Part shown: positions 14,497 through 22,345 of the stretch, piece by piece | Numbering within the stretch: position 1 is the stretch's first letter | How the letters are laid out: every line of letters starts with the position of its first letter | Assembly: GCA_039026755.1 (NCBI GenBank) | Contig: JBCCLR010000034.1 | Coordinates: 1-22,933, forward strand | DNA: 22,933 nt | Source: CAKZYD01 sp039026755 | GTDB lineage: Bacteria > Pseudomonadota > Alphaproteobacteria > Sphingomonadales > CAKZYD01 | Direction: 5' to 3' | Made by a program: the position numbers and the translations under genes | Notes under the pieces: generated by a model | Database searches by the model: none | Told to the model about the DNA's origin: nothing | Seen by the model: only the letters and a program-made list of their open reading frames with translations

Positions 14497-14871
14497 TAGA
14501 AAGCGTTTCTAAGACGCCTGGAAAGCCACTGCTCAATATATTTGTTTTTGCATTATAGAGCCTGGGCTATTGGGTACCGTTCCGCACACTGATTGCCTCG
14601 ACCAATCGGTGTTTGCCTGCCTCCATCAGATGGGGCCCATTAACAAAACGAAGCGCGCCGGGTGATTCGCCTGCCTTCTGCCCTGGTATTGGATAAACAG
14701 ATTTAGGACGTTTCATTTTGAAACGTAGCACCGTGTTTGTGTTAATCAGCATCCTTAACTTTTGTCTCATGTGTCGCTCTTGGTGGATTTATGCGTGCAA
14801 TTTTAGATAAAATATGACCTTTGGCACGCGGTGTATCCAGCATGAGCTGGATTTTTAGTGGAGTATGAGTT
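14497..14871. other. 375-base stretch without a supported gene
   Basis: This region lies between the decayed and the intact PEP-CTERM-type genes. It contains an AT-richer leader, a 7-bp inverted repeat CGTTTCA/TGAAACG at 14709-14715 and 14719-14725 with a 3-base loop, and the terminator-like hairpin at 14835-14856. A minus-strand frame of 67 codons (14567-14770) has no ribosome site, family resemblance or context and is not called. The promoter of the gene at 14872 is expected here; TTGGTG at 14780-14785 is a possible -35, but no good -10 follows. Confidence 0.4.
14835..14856 (+). terminator. Terminator-like hairpin just upstream of the PEP-CTERM-type gene
   Basis: ATCCAG (14835-14840) and CTGGAT (14847-14852) pair around the 6-base loop CATGAG. 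The run TTTTT (14852-14856) follows on the plus strand. The GGAG ribosome site and GTG start of the next gene come only a few bases later. It could end transcription from the decayed gene or act as an attenuator in the leader of the gene at 14872. The stem is short, so termination would be partial. Confidence 0.5.
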
Positions 14872-15519
14872 GTGTTCAAGTTTTATGCGCTTGCGGTTGT
14901 AGCAGCCGTCGGTATCGGCAACGCCCACGCTGCGACCTTCGATTTTTCTGCAGCAGCAACCGGAAATTCTGTCGGAGCTAATCTCGGTGGCTTTGAAACT
15001 TTTTCCGGCATAAAGACGAACGGTATCACCGTGACCGCCGGTGCGCTCGGTGAAGAAAACAACGGCGATTTTTTCGTCGATAGTTTTAACGGCACGATAC
15101 GACAATTTAGCGATGGTATTGGCGTCCGCCGGAACCGCAATGATAATACCAATCAGGTGGACGGTAGTGGCCCAGATGAAGGCATACGGTTTTTCTTCAG
15201 TGCGCCAGTGGAGATTGAAAGCATTGATTTCACCCGCGTTGACGGCAATGACGAAGTAACGGTTTTGATCGATGAGGCCGGCGGCCCTGTATCGTTCACC
15301 CAGGTTGCGTCGGACCTTACGATTGGTACCAACGACGACAGCATCCAGTTTATTGGCTCGCTGCTCGTCGACCGGGTGATCCTCGCAGCGCTTGATGGCA
15401 ATGACAATTGGACCGTTTCGGCCATCAACATTGCGCACGTGCCCGCTCCCGGTGCTGCAATTTTGTTTGCGTCTGCGCTTGGTCTGGCAGGCGTCTATCG
15501 CCGCCGCGCGGCTGTTTAG
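14872..15519 (+). CDS. PEP-CTERM-type sorted exported protein
   Basis: A 215-residue exported protein starting with GTG at 14872, with GGAG eight bases upstream. The N-terminus is a Sec signal peptide (MFKFYALAVVAAVGIGNAHA). The mature domain is acidic and rich in Gly, Asp, Asn and Thr, beta-sheet-like (e.g. DFTRVDGNDEVTVLIDEAGG), with no cysteine seen. The C-terminus has the three-part sorting signal: the short motif VPAPGA, a hydrophobic helix (AILFASALGLAGVY) and a basic end RRRAAV. This variant is read by exosortase-type enzymes, which cleave and process such tails; the enzyme is not in this window. A cell-surface or matrix role is inference. It is the intact neighbour of the decayed gene at 14009. 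Confidence 0.85.
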   Translation: MFKFYALAVVAAVGIGNAHAATFDFSAAATGNSVGANLGGFETFSGIKTNGITVTAGALGEENNGDFFVDSFNGTIRQFSDGIGVRRNRNDNTNQVDGSGPDEGIRFFFSAPVEIESIDFTRVDGNDEVTVLIDEAGGPVSFTQVASDLTIGTNDDSIQFIGSLLVDRVILAALDGNDNWTVSAINIAHVPAPGAAILFASALGLAGVYRRRAAV

Positions 15520-15594
15520 CGGTACGCCCATCTTATTCTGAAAGGAAGGCGGTTGCTCAGCTCATCTTGTGGTCTCGGCACCGCCGTTCTTGGC

Positions 15595-16344
15595 TCAGCG
15601 CCAATCGCCAAATTTATGTTGCCATAGGCTCAGCGCCGCGGCGGCCGCGGTTTCGGCGCGTAAAATCCGCGGCCCAAGGGTGATTGGCGCAGCGGCCTGG
15701 TGCGCACGTAAAGCCTGGCGTTCCGCTTTCGAAAACCCGCCCTCTGGCCCAGTGAGTAGCGTCGTCCAGCCAGCTGGCGCGGGCCATGTGCACGCCTCAC
15801 CGGCGCGCATCTCATCCGCATATAGCAGGCAATCGGGCGGCGATATCTCTGCGAGAAGGTCTGTTAAGTGGTGTGGCGGCTCCAGCTGCGCCAGCGCTGT
15901 GCGCCCGCATTGTTCTGCTGCTTCAATGACATAGCGATCAAGTTTGTGTATTTTAAGCTGTTTGACCGCTTGGCCTTGTGTGCGTTCGGTGATCACCGGG
16001 ATAATGCGGGCAGCGCCAAGTTCTATGGCTTTTTCAACGACCATGTGCACGCGGTCTTTTTTTAAGATGGCAAAGGCGAGGCTGAGTTTTGGCAAAAATT
16101 CTTGCGCACGCGTTTGCATCTTGAGTTCCAGCTGCGCGCTTGTTTTGTCGATGCGCCGTATTTCAGCGGTAAAGCTGCCATGGGTGCCATTAAAAATCTC
16201 GATCACCTGGCCGATCTTTGCCCGCAATACGCTGCGCAGATAATGCGTCTCATCTGTGCCGACGGTGATACCGTCTCCCGCGCGCAGCGCTGGAACATCC
16301 ACAAACAGCCGTGTGCGCGGTTGATAACTTTGCATTTCCTGCAT
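15595..16344 (-). CDS. rsmE: 16S rRNA (uracil-1498-N3)-methyltransferase
   Basis: RsmE methylates N3 of U1498 in the 16S rRNA decoding region using S-adenosylmethionine. The 249-residue protein shows the family's N-terminal PUA-like part (HYLRSVLRAKIGQVIEIFNG). The SPOUT methyltransferase core follows, with KKDRVHMVVEKAIELGAARI, ITERTQG, EAAEQCGRT, and the knot-forming LLTGPEGGFSKAE and LGPRILRAETAAAAAL. The start may be the ATG at 16344 or the Met at codon 4, which has AGGA close by. It is divergent from ubiA with only 42 bases between. Downstream on this strand the expected neighbour gshA is displaced by the PEP-CTERM island. Confidence 0.96.
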   Translation of the reverse strand: MQEMQSYQPRTRLFVDVPALRAGDGITVGTDETHYLRSVLRAKIGQVIEIFNGTHGSFTAEIRRIDKTSAQLELKMQTRAQEFLPKLSLAFAILKKDRVHMVVEKAIELGAARIIPVITERTQGQAVKQLKIHKLDRYVIEAAEQCGRTALAQLEPPHHLTDLLAEISPPDCLLYADEMRAGEACTWPAPAGWTTLLTGPEGGFSKAERQALRAHQAAAPITLGPRILRAETAAAAALSLWQHKFGDWR

Positions 16345-16386
16345 GGGCTTTGCATAAGGGCATTGGGCAAGGAAAGTACAGCTTCA

Positions 16387-17295
16387 ATGACCACGGCATT
16401 GCCGCAAGATACGCAATATCCTTGGTGGATTACGCACGCGCCTGATCGGGCACGGCCTTATCTGCTGCTCGCCCGGCTTGACCGGCCGATTGGCACATGG
16501 TTGCTGCTGCTGCCGTGTTGGTGGGGCGCCGCTCTGGGCGCGCAGGTTGAAGCAGCCTTGCTGCCAAATCTGTGGCACATGCTGCTGTTTGCGATTGGCG
16601 CGCTCATTATGCGCGGGGCGGGCTGCGCGTTTAACGATCTAATCGATAAGGATATTGATGCGCAGGTTGCACGCACGCGCAATCGGCCGCTGGCGTCTGG
16701 ACAGCTTTCGCAGGCCCAGGGTCTAGCCTTCGTCATCGCTTTAAGTCTGCTTGGCCTTATCATTTTGCTGCAATTTAACGCGCTAACGGTGTGGCTTGGC
16801 ATCAGTTCGCTGGCGCTGGTTGCGGCCTACCCGTTTATGAAGCGCATCACCTGGTGGCCGCAGGCTTGGCTTGGCTTGGCTTTCAATTGGGGCGCTTTGC
16901 TTGGCTATACCGCCGCCACGGGCGATCTCGGCTGGCCCATGCTGTGGCTCTATATGGCCGGCATTTTTTGGACGCTTGGCTATGATACCATTTATGCCTG
17001 CCAAGATGTTGAGGACGATGCGCTGGTGGGCGTGCGGTCTACAGCGCGGCTGTTTGGCGATGATGTGCCTGTTTGGGTGGCCAGGTTTTTTGCCGCGAGC
17101 GGACTTTATTTGCTCATCAGTGTTTTGTTGACGGCCACACCGGTCCTATTAAGTGCTGTATTGCTAGCGGTTCCGGCACTGATGTTTCGTGGCCAGGTTC
17201 AGGCGCTGCAGGGTCCCACCCCAAATCACCTAGCTCTATTTCGCGGTCATCGAAACATCGGGCTGGTGATTTTTCTTTGCCTGTGGCTTGCCTAG
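16387..17295 (+). CDS. ubiA: 4-hydroxybenzoate octaprenyltransferase
   Basis: UbiA attaches the polyprenyl tail to 4-hydroxybenzoate in ubiquinone synthesis, in the inner membrane. The 302-residue product (ATG at 16387, AAGGAAAG about 12 bases upstream) has the N-terminal LLARLDRPIGTWLLLLPCWW. The first Asp-rich motif is NDLIDKDIDAQVARTRNRPLASG and the second is DTIYACQDVEDDALVGVRSTA. It has about eight hydrophobic segments. An open frame reaches back to 16102, but that part is antisense to rsmE and is not coding. It is followed by pmbA after 11 bases. Together with the oxidase operon it fits an aerobic respiratory lifestyle. Confidence 0.95.
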   Translation: MTTALPQDTQYPWWITHAPDRARPYLLLARLDRPIGTWLLLLPCWWGAALGAQVEAALLPNLWHMLLFAIGALIMRGAGCAFNDLIDKDIDAQVARTRNRPLASGQLSQAQGLAFVIALSLLGLIILLQFNALTVWLGISSLALVAAYPFMKRITWWPQAWLGLAFNWGALLGYTAATGDLGWPMLWLYMAGIFWTLGYDTIYACQDVEDDALVGVRSTARLFGDDVPVWVARFFAASGLYLLISVLLTATPVLLSAVLLAVPALMFRGQVQALQGPTPNHLALFRGHRNIGLVIFLCLWLA

Positions 17296-17306
17296 GCCTG
17301 CGCGAT

Positions 17307-18668
17307 ATGGGACAGATGAGCGTGCATAAACCTGACCCCCTAGACCTGCTTGATGCTCTAATCACAAAGGCCCGCGCTGCTGGCGCCGATGCTGCTGATT
17401 GTGTGTACATCGCGCGCGAAAGCCAGTCCGTCAGTGTGCGCCTCGGCCTGCAGGAAGGGCTTGATCGTTCCGAGACTGTGGATGTAGGCCTGCGAGTTTT
17501 CATTGGCCAATCGCAAGCGTTTGCCGCTTCGAGTGACCTTGGCGCGCGCGCGCTCGACCAGATGGTCACGGCTGCCATGGATATGGCCCGGGCCAGTCCG
17601 GAGGATGAATTTGCCGGGCTTGCCCCCGCCGGCCGACTGTATCAGCCTGCCGACACGCAGATTGAACTTGCCGATACGGCCCGGCCCAGCGCTGAAGCTG
17701 ATATTGCCCGCGCGCTGGCCGCTGAAGATGCCGCGCGCGCGGTTCCCGGTGTGAGCAACAGTCAAGGCGCAAGTGCCGGCTGGTCCGCATCCAGCGTTGC
17801 TCTGGCAACCAGCCATGGGTTTTCAGGCGTTAAATCATCGACGAGCTATTCCATTTCCGCCGCTGTTCTCGCGCAAAGCGATGCCGGCATGGAGCGTGAC
17901 TATGCAGCCTCAAGCAAACGGTTTTTTGCGGACTTGGACAGCCCTGAAAATATTGGGCAAGAGGCCGGCGACCGGGCGACCGCGCGGCTTAACCCCCAAA
18001 GCTTGAAAACCGGCGCCATGCCCATTGTCTTTGATCGCCGCGTGTCAGCGGGTCTGGTGAGCCAATTTGCCAGTGCGATAAACGCCAGCAGCATCGCTCG
18101 AGGCACCAGCTTTTTAAGGGCAAAAATGGGTCAGCAGGTGTTTGGCTCGAAGATCAATATCATCGACGATCCGCACCGCCAGCGCGGCCTGCGCACCCGG
18201 CTGTTCGATGGTGAGGGCGTTGCGACGCAGACATTGCCGCTGATTAAAGACGGCGTTTTACAAAGCTGGCTGCTCGACAGTGCCACGGCGCGCCAACTAA
18301 AACTTGAGACAACCGGCCATGCCGCGCGCGGCACCGGCGGCCCGCCAAGCCCATCAGCGTCGAACCTTTACATGGAAGCGGGCGCTGCGCGCTTTGAAGA
18401 CCTGCTTGCCGGCATTAAAACAGGGTTTTACATCACGGAAATGATTGGCATGGGTGTGAACCCCATCACCGGTGATTATAGCCGCGGCGCTAGCGGGTTT
18501 GCGATCATTAATGGTGCACTGGCGCATCCGGTAAGCGGGCTTACGGTGGCCGGAAATCTCAATGACATGTTCATGAACCTAACGGCCGCAGATGATCTTG
18601 AGTTTCGCTACGGTACGGATGCGCCAACCGTTCGCATTGATGGCATGACGGTCGCTGGCGAGGCCTGA
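17307..18668 (+). CDS. pmbA: TldE/PmbA-family metalloprotease partner subunit
   Basis: PmbA (TldE) is the partner of TldD in the U62 protease heterodimer. It resembles TldD but lacks the HExxxH zinc motif, as here. The 453-residue product starts at ATG 17307 (MGQMSVHKPDPLD); the next in-frame ATG at 17316 is an alternative. Family features include CVYIARESQSVSVRLG, DVGLRVFIGQSQAFAASSDL, PIVFDRRVSAGLVSQFASAI, and the C-terminal FYITEMIGMGVNPITGDYSR with GASGFAIINGALAHPVSGLT. An open frame back to 17073 overlaps ubiA and is not used. The stop TGA shares its A with the ATG of the next gene. TldD is encoded about 8.6 kb away, in a separate transcription unit. Confidence 0.95.
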   Translation: MGQMSVHKPDPLDLLDALITKARAAGADAADCVYIARESQSVSVRLGLQEGLDRSETVDVGLRVFIGQSQAFAASSDLGARALDQMVTAAMDMARASPEDEFAGLAPAGRLYQPADTQIELADTARPSAEADIARALAAEDAARAVPGVSNSQGASAGWSASSVALATSHGFSGVKSSTSYSISAAVLAQSDAGMERDYAASSKRFFADLDSPENIGQEAGDRATARLNPQSLKTGAMPIVFDRRVSAGLVSQFASAINASSIARGTSFLRAKMGQQVFGSKINIIDDPHRQRGLRTRLFDGEGVATQTLPLIKDGVLQSWLLDSATARQLKLETTGHAARGTGGPPSPSASNLYMEAGAARFEDLLAGIKTGFYITEMIGMGVNPITGDYSRGASGFAIINGALAHPVSGLTVAGNLNDMFMNLTAADDLEFRYGTDAPTVRIDGMTVAGEA

Positions 18669-19489
18669 TGTCGAAAGACCTGAAGGCAGATTTACAGCTT
18701 GCGGTGGACGCGGCGAGGGCGGGCGGCGAGCTCGCGGCACAGAATTTCGGGCGCGATATGCGCGTGTGGGAAAAAGCCAAAGGCGATCCGGTCAGCGAAA
18801 TTGATATCGCCGTCAATGACCTCATTGCCCAGCAGCTGCGCAGCGCGCGTCCCAGCTATGGCTGGCTATCAGAAGAAACCAAAGACAATACTGAGCGGCT
18901 AGACAAACAGCGGCTTTGGGTGATCGACCCCATTGATGGCACCCGGGCGTACATCAAAGGGCGGCCGGAATATTGCGTGTCAATCGCCTGCGTTGAGGCC
19001 GGCCGGCCCGTTGTGGCGGCACTCTATGACCCCAGTGCAAACGAGATGTATACCGCCATGGCCGGCGGCGGGGCGTGGCGCAATGATGTGCCGCTGCGGG
19101 CAAGCACGCACAGCGATGCGCTGACAGCGCGCTTGGTCCTTGCGCCGGATATGGCTGGCCATGCCTATTGGCCGCAACCTTGGGCGCCGCGCTCGCTGGT
19201 GCGGCCCAACTCCATGGCGCTGCGCATTGCCTGGGTGGCCACAGGTGAACATGATTTGACCATGGCGCTTAGCACCAAGCAGGACTGGGACCTAGCAGCG
19301 GCAGATTTGATTTTATCGGAAGCGGGTGGCCGCATGACCGACCAAGATGGCACGGCGCTGAATTATAATGCGCCGTCAACGGGCCACCCCTTTGTGGTCG
19401 GCGGCGCGCCGGGTGTGCATGATGTGGCCTGCGCGCAGCTGCGCGGGCTTATTGCCACATACCGGGCCAAGCACCCGGTTAGCCGGTAA
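18668..19489 (+). CDS. Inositol monophosphatase-family phosphatase
   Basis: A Mg-dependent phosphatase of the IMPase/CysQ/FBPase superfamily, 273 residues. The metal-site motifs are complete: LSEET (E69, E70), VIDPIDGTRAYIKG (D87 to T92) and QDWDLAAADLILSEAGG (D208). The KGDPVSEIDIAVND segment is the conserved N-terminal loop. The substrate cannot be fixed: 3'(2'),5'-bisphosphate nucleotidase (CysQ), inositol-1-phosphatase and histidinol-phosphatase share these motifs. Pairing with pmbA is common in alphaproteobacteria, and here the ATG overlaps the pmbA stop (TGATG), indicating coupled translation. Its stop is 4 bases from the stop of the convergent oxidoreductase gene, leaving no room for a terminator between them. 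Confidence 0.92.
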   Translation: MSKDLKADLQLAVDAARAGGELAAQNFGRDMRVWEKAKGDPVSEIDIAVNDLIAQQLRSARPSYGWLSEETKDNTERLDKQRLWVIDPIDGTRAYIKGRPEYCVSIACVEAGRPVVAALYDPSANEMYTAMAGGGAWRNDVPLRASTHSDALTARLVLAPDMAGHAYWPQPWAPRSLVRPNSMALRIAWVATGEHDLTMALSTKQDWDLAAADLILSEAGGRMTDQDGTALNYNAPSTGHPFVVGGAPGVHDVACAQLRGLIATYRAKHPVSR

Positions 19490-19493
19490 TGCA

Positions 19494-20468
19494 TCACGTC
19501 ATAACGACAACTTTGCCCTTAGCTTTGCGCGCTGCCAGGTGCGCAATGGCTTGCGGAGCCTGATCAAGGGCAAAGTGTTCTGAAATGTGCGGGCGCAGTT
19601 TTCCATCGGCGTATAGCTTCAGCAGTTCCTGCGTGTTTTTTAGATTCTCTTCCGGCTCTTTCATGGTAAAGCCGCCCCAAAACACACCCACGACTTGCGC
19701 GCCTTTAAGCAGAGCAAGATTGGTTGGCAGTTTGGGGATGCCGGCGACAAAGCCAATCACCAAAAACCGGCCTTTCCAAGCGATAGCCCGAAACGCCGGC
19801 TCGCAATAATCGCCGCCAACGGGATCATAAATCACATCAACACCTTTGCCGCCGGTGGCCGCTTTCAATTGATCTTTCAGGTTGCCATCGGAATAGTTGA
19901 TCAGGGTCTCCGCGCCATAGTCTTTGGTCAGCGCCAGTTTATCCTCTGAGGACGCGCAGGCGATCACCTTGGCGCCCATGACTGCGCCTAATTCAACCGC
20001 GGTAAGCCCAGTGCCGCCGGCAGCGCCCAGCACGGCAAGTGTCTCTCCAGCTTGCAGAGACCCGCGCTGCTTGAGTGCGTGATATGTGGTGCCGTAGGTC
20101 ATGAGAAAGCCGGCGGCCTCATCAAATGGCATGGTATCGGGGATCGGCACGGCGGTGATTGCAGGCGTGACGACCTGTTCGGCAAATCCGCCATGGGCGA
20201 GCAGTAGCGATAACACCCGGTCGCCCACTTTGAGATGCTCAACGCCGTCGCCAACTTCACTAATGATGCCTGAGACTTCCCCGCCGGGCGTAAATGGCGG
20301 GTCTGGCTTGAACTGATATTTGCCTTGGATGATGAGCGCATCTGGATAGTTCACCCCGGCTGCTTTGACATCAATTTTAACCTCGCCCGGCCCTACCGAA
20401 GGGCTGGCAATGTCTTTGATTTCCAGTTTTTCTGGGCCAGCATACTGGGTGCAAACAACAGCTTTCAC
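19494..20468 (-). CDS. NADPH:quinone oxidoreductase family protein (zinc-free MDR)
   Basis: A medium-chain dehydrogenase/reductase of the quinone oxidoreductase branch, 324 residues. It has the N-terminal GroES-like fold (GVNYPDALIIQGKYQ, PFTPGGEVSG, VGDRVLSLL). The nucleotide-binding domain carries VLGAAGGTGLTAVELG and the TGGKGVDVIYDPVGGD block, and the C-terminus has RPHISEHFALDQA. The zinc ligands of alcohol dehydrogenases are absent, as expected. The GTG at 20468-20466 is chosen: GGAGG lies 10 bases upstream and it restores the family N-terminus (VKAVVCTQYAGPE). An ATG extension to 20558 adds sequence foreign to the family. Likely activity is NADPH-dependent reduction of quinones or enones. 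The exact substrate is unknown. Confidence 0.93.
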   Translation of the reverse strand: MKAVVCTQYAGPEKLEIKDIASPSVGPGEVKIDVKAAGVNYPDALIIQGKYQFKPDPPFTPGGEVSGIISEVGDGVEHLKVGDRVLSLLLAHGGFAEQVVTPAITAVPIPDTMPFDEAAGFLMTYGTTYHALKQRGSLQAGETLAVLGAAGGTGLTAVELGAVMGAKVIACASSEDKLALTKDYGAETLINYSDGNLKDQLKAATGGKGVDVIYDPVGGDYCEPAFRAIAWKGRFLVIGFVAGIPKLPTNLALLKGAQVVGVFWGGFTMKEPEENLKNTQELLKLYADGKLRPHISEHFALDQAPQAIAHLAARKAKGKVVVMT

Positions 20469-20568
20469 GTGCGGGCGTCCTCCACGATTTAAGATGCGCC
20501 ACTTGGCCATAATGCACCTGTCGAGGCAAGGTCTGTTTTTATCAGATGAGAGGGCCAAAGGAGCGTCG

Positions 20569-21048
20569 ATGCGACTTGTTGAGCTGTGCCAATTTTACGA
20601 TCCTGAAGAGGCGCTGGTGGTCCGAGCGTTGCTCAATGCCTATGGCATCCCCGTATTCATGCTGGCCTTCCATCACATCAGCGCTGCGCCTCACTCTCGA
20701 ATTGGGTTGGGCGGCTTTCGATTGCTCATCTGTGTGCCCGATGAAGCCGATGCGCGCAGATTGATAAATGGCTTGGACCATCAATGGCCTGAATGCGCGG
20801 TGCGCAAAACCGTGTGCCCAACCTGGCGGCCAAATTATGCATCAGCAGTTTTTGGATTTTTGCAACTGACGGGTTTCATCCACAGGCACAACCGTCGGCG
20901 CTGCCCGCGATGCCAACTGGTGTTGGAACAGCGGACCACGCGTGTGAGGCGTGAAGTTGTTTTCACTCTATGCCTTAGCTTTTTTTGTATCCTTTGGTTT
21001 TGGCCGGGCTTGGTTGTTTTTGCCATTGCGGCGCTGCGCGGCGCCTAA
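20569..21048 (+). CDS. DUF2007-domain protein with C-terminal membrane segment
   Basis: A 159-residue protein starting at ATG 20569 with AAAGGAGC upstream. Residues 1-66 match the DUF2007 (putative signal-transducing) pattern: VELCQFYDPEEALVVRALLN, AYGIPVFMLAFHH, then GGFRLLICVPDEADARRLI. Residues about 105-120 hold a basic stretch with one CPRC motif (RRRCPRCQLVLEQ). The end is a hydrophobic segment (VVFTLCLSFFCILWFWPGLV) that should anchor it in the membrane. DUF2007 proteins are usually short, and some carry a C-terminal zinc ribbon. Here only one CxxC is evident, so metal binding is uncertain. Function is not established. It is divergent from the quinone oxidoreductase gene. Confidence 0.8.
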   Translation: MRLVELCQFYDPEEALVVRALLNAYGIPVFMLAFHHISAAPHSRIGLGGFRLLICVPDEADARRLINGLDHQWPECAVRKTVCPTWRPNYASAVFGFLQLTGFIHRHNRRRCPRCQLVLEQRTTRVRREVVFTLCLSFFCILWFWPGLVVFAIAALRGA

Positions 21049-21084
21049 ACCAGCCAGTGTGGCCAGCGCTTTCTTTGAAGAAGG

Positions 21085-21105
21085 AAAAAAACCGCCCTGC
21101 GGGCG
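21085..21105 (-). terminator. Terminator-like hairpin read on the minus strand
   Basis: CGCCC (21093-21097) and GGGCG (21101-21105) pair around a 3-base loop. On the minus strand the stem is followed by G and a run of seven T (complement of 21085-21091). No minus-strand gene ends here, so it may stop antisense transcription entering the DUF2007 gene, or act with the nearby TTCTTTGAAGAA dyad as a weak plus-strand structure. Confidence 0.45.
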
Positions 21106-21187
21106 AATAGAGACTCCGCAGCGATGATGCGTGTGAATCGTTTTACCACTATTTACGGAATTCAAGGTCGTTTCAGGAGAGATTTCG

Positions 21188-22216
21188 ATGCAGCTTCATG
21201 GATTGGGCGTCAACGCATTTGATCGGCGCAGCTTGTTTAAACTGGGTGCAGGCGCTGGCCTTGGTCTGAGCCTTGGCGGTATGGCCGCTGCGCCGGCTAA
21301 AGAGACTTCTATGCCTGCAAGCACATACGATCTGAGCGATCCGCAAGACAACGTCTATGCCTGGATTAAGATGGACGGCAGCTTGGAAGACGGCAAAGCA
21401 ACGCTTGGCATGTGGGACGGCGTCGTTCTGTCTGCTTGGGGCCAGCAAGAGACGTTAAGGCCGCTTTTTGGCTTTAAAGGATTTGGCTACAGCCGCTGGT
21501 TTAACAATGGTGATGGCACATTCACAAAGCTGCATAAGGAAGTTGGGTTTTATTCTGATTTGGCGACGGGTGAAATCATTGATACTTGGGAAAACCCGTA
21601 TTTAGACGGCGAGCGCGTCAAAGTGTGGCCAGTTGCCAATGACCCCGTCAACATCGTCTTCAAACCAAAAATCGAAGGCGGCTACGATAAGACCTTCTCC
21701 CGCGACTTTGTGCTGCCTTGGTACACGCATGACGACAAGTGGGTGTCCACTTCGCTAGACGTGAACTTGCGCTGGCCAAACCTTCTCGACAAAGAAAATT
21801 GGCCACGTGAACACACTGGCAAGTGGATCCGCGCATCGGAATATTTCCAATTGCACGTCGACCGTGCAGCGTTGATGGACCCGGATGTTGCGGACGTGTC
21901 GCCAACAGGCGGCTGGCAGCGGGTCGGCAATTACCTGCCTTGGATGCTGATGGAAGAACGCCCGGGCCACCTGGTTTATCGTGCCAATACGGTGAAGTTG
22001 CCGCGCGGGGTCGAGCAGTTGCCGAAAGAAATCCTGGCGGCAGCAGAAAAGGACTTCCCAGAATATCTTGAGGCACCGAAAGTGTGGACTGAGCCAAATG
22101 TGTCTAGCTTTGAAGTCTATAAGCGTGATGCAAAGCCAGTTGCCTTTGCCGCAAACCAGACGCCGTATCAACCAGTTGATATCCCGGCGTCCGGCGTTGC
22201 GATCAAGTCGACTTAA
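21188..22216 (+). CDS. DUF1838-family protein with Tat signal
   Basis: A 342-residue protein starting at ATG 21188 with AGGAGAG seven bases upstream. The N-terminus carries a twin-arginine signal (FDRRSLFKLG, then the hydrophobic AGAGLGLSLGGMAAA), so it should be exported folded. The mature part matches DUF1838 by its opening (DNVYAWIKMDGSLEDGKA) and the body (FGFKGFGYSRWF, LPWYTHDDKWVSTSLDVN, WPREHTGKWIRASEYFQ, GNYLPWMLMEERPGHLVYR). The family has no established activity; Tat export hints at a cofactor or pre-folding, which is inference. A strong terminator follows 26 bases after the stop, so it is probably monocistronic. Confidence 0.9.
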   Translation: MQLHGLGVNAFDRRSLFKLGAGAGLGLSLGGMAAAPAKETSMPASTYDLSDPQDNVYAWIKMDGSLEDGKATLGMWDGVVLSAWGQQETLRPLFGFKGFGYSRWFNNGDGTFTKLHKEVGFYSDLATGEIIDTWENPYLDGERVKVWPVANDPVNIVFKPKIEGGYDKTFSRDFVLPWYTHDDKWVSTSLDVNLRWPNLLDKENWPREHTGKWIRASEYFQLHVDRAALMDPDVADVSPTGGWQRVGNYLPWMLMEERPGHLVYRANTVKLPRGVEQLPKEILAAAEKDFPEYLEAPKVWTEPNVSSFEVYKRDAKPVAFAANQTPYQPVDIPASGVAIKST

Positions 22217-22242
22217 GCAAAGCTGCAAAGCGCTTAGAATAC

Positions 22243-22277
22243 AGCACCGCTAAGGCTTCCTTTGGCGGTGCTTTTTT
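22243..22277 (+). terminator. Intrinsic terminator after the DUF1838 gene
   Basis: AGCACCGC (22243-22250) and GCGGTGCT (22265-22272) form a perfect 8-bp stem with a 14-base loop, followed by six T (22272-22277) on the plus strand. It lies between the convergent DUF1838 and OxyR-type genes. Confidence 0.9.
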
Positions 22278-22345
22278 ATGTGCCCCCCCTTTTGCGTGGT
22301 GCGGCCAATTGCGCAGTCATCCTGCCATGTGTGGGCGTGAACCGC

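Noticed and set aside
14567..14770. Minus-strand 67-codon frame between the two PEP-CTERM-type genes
   Set aside because: No ribosome site, recognisable family or operon context; length is within what chance gives in this composition.
14803..15531. Minus-strand 242-codon frame
   Set aside because: It is the shadow of the exported-protein gene on the plus strand, which has a signal peptide, sorting tail and ribosome site.
13733..15594. Insertion sequence or transposon as carrier of the PEP-CTERM-type genes
   Set aside because: No transposase frame, terminal inverted repeats or target duplication could be found by eye.
16102..16386. Upstream extension of UbiA
   Set aside because: It runs antisense through rsmE; the family N-terminus begins after the ATG at 16387.
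17073..17306. Upstream extension of PmbA
   Set aside because: It overlaps the end of ubiA in another frame and does not resemble the family.
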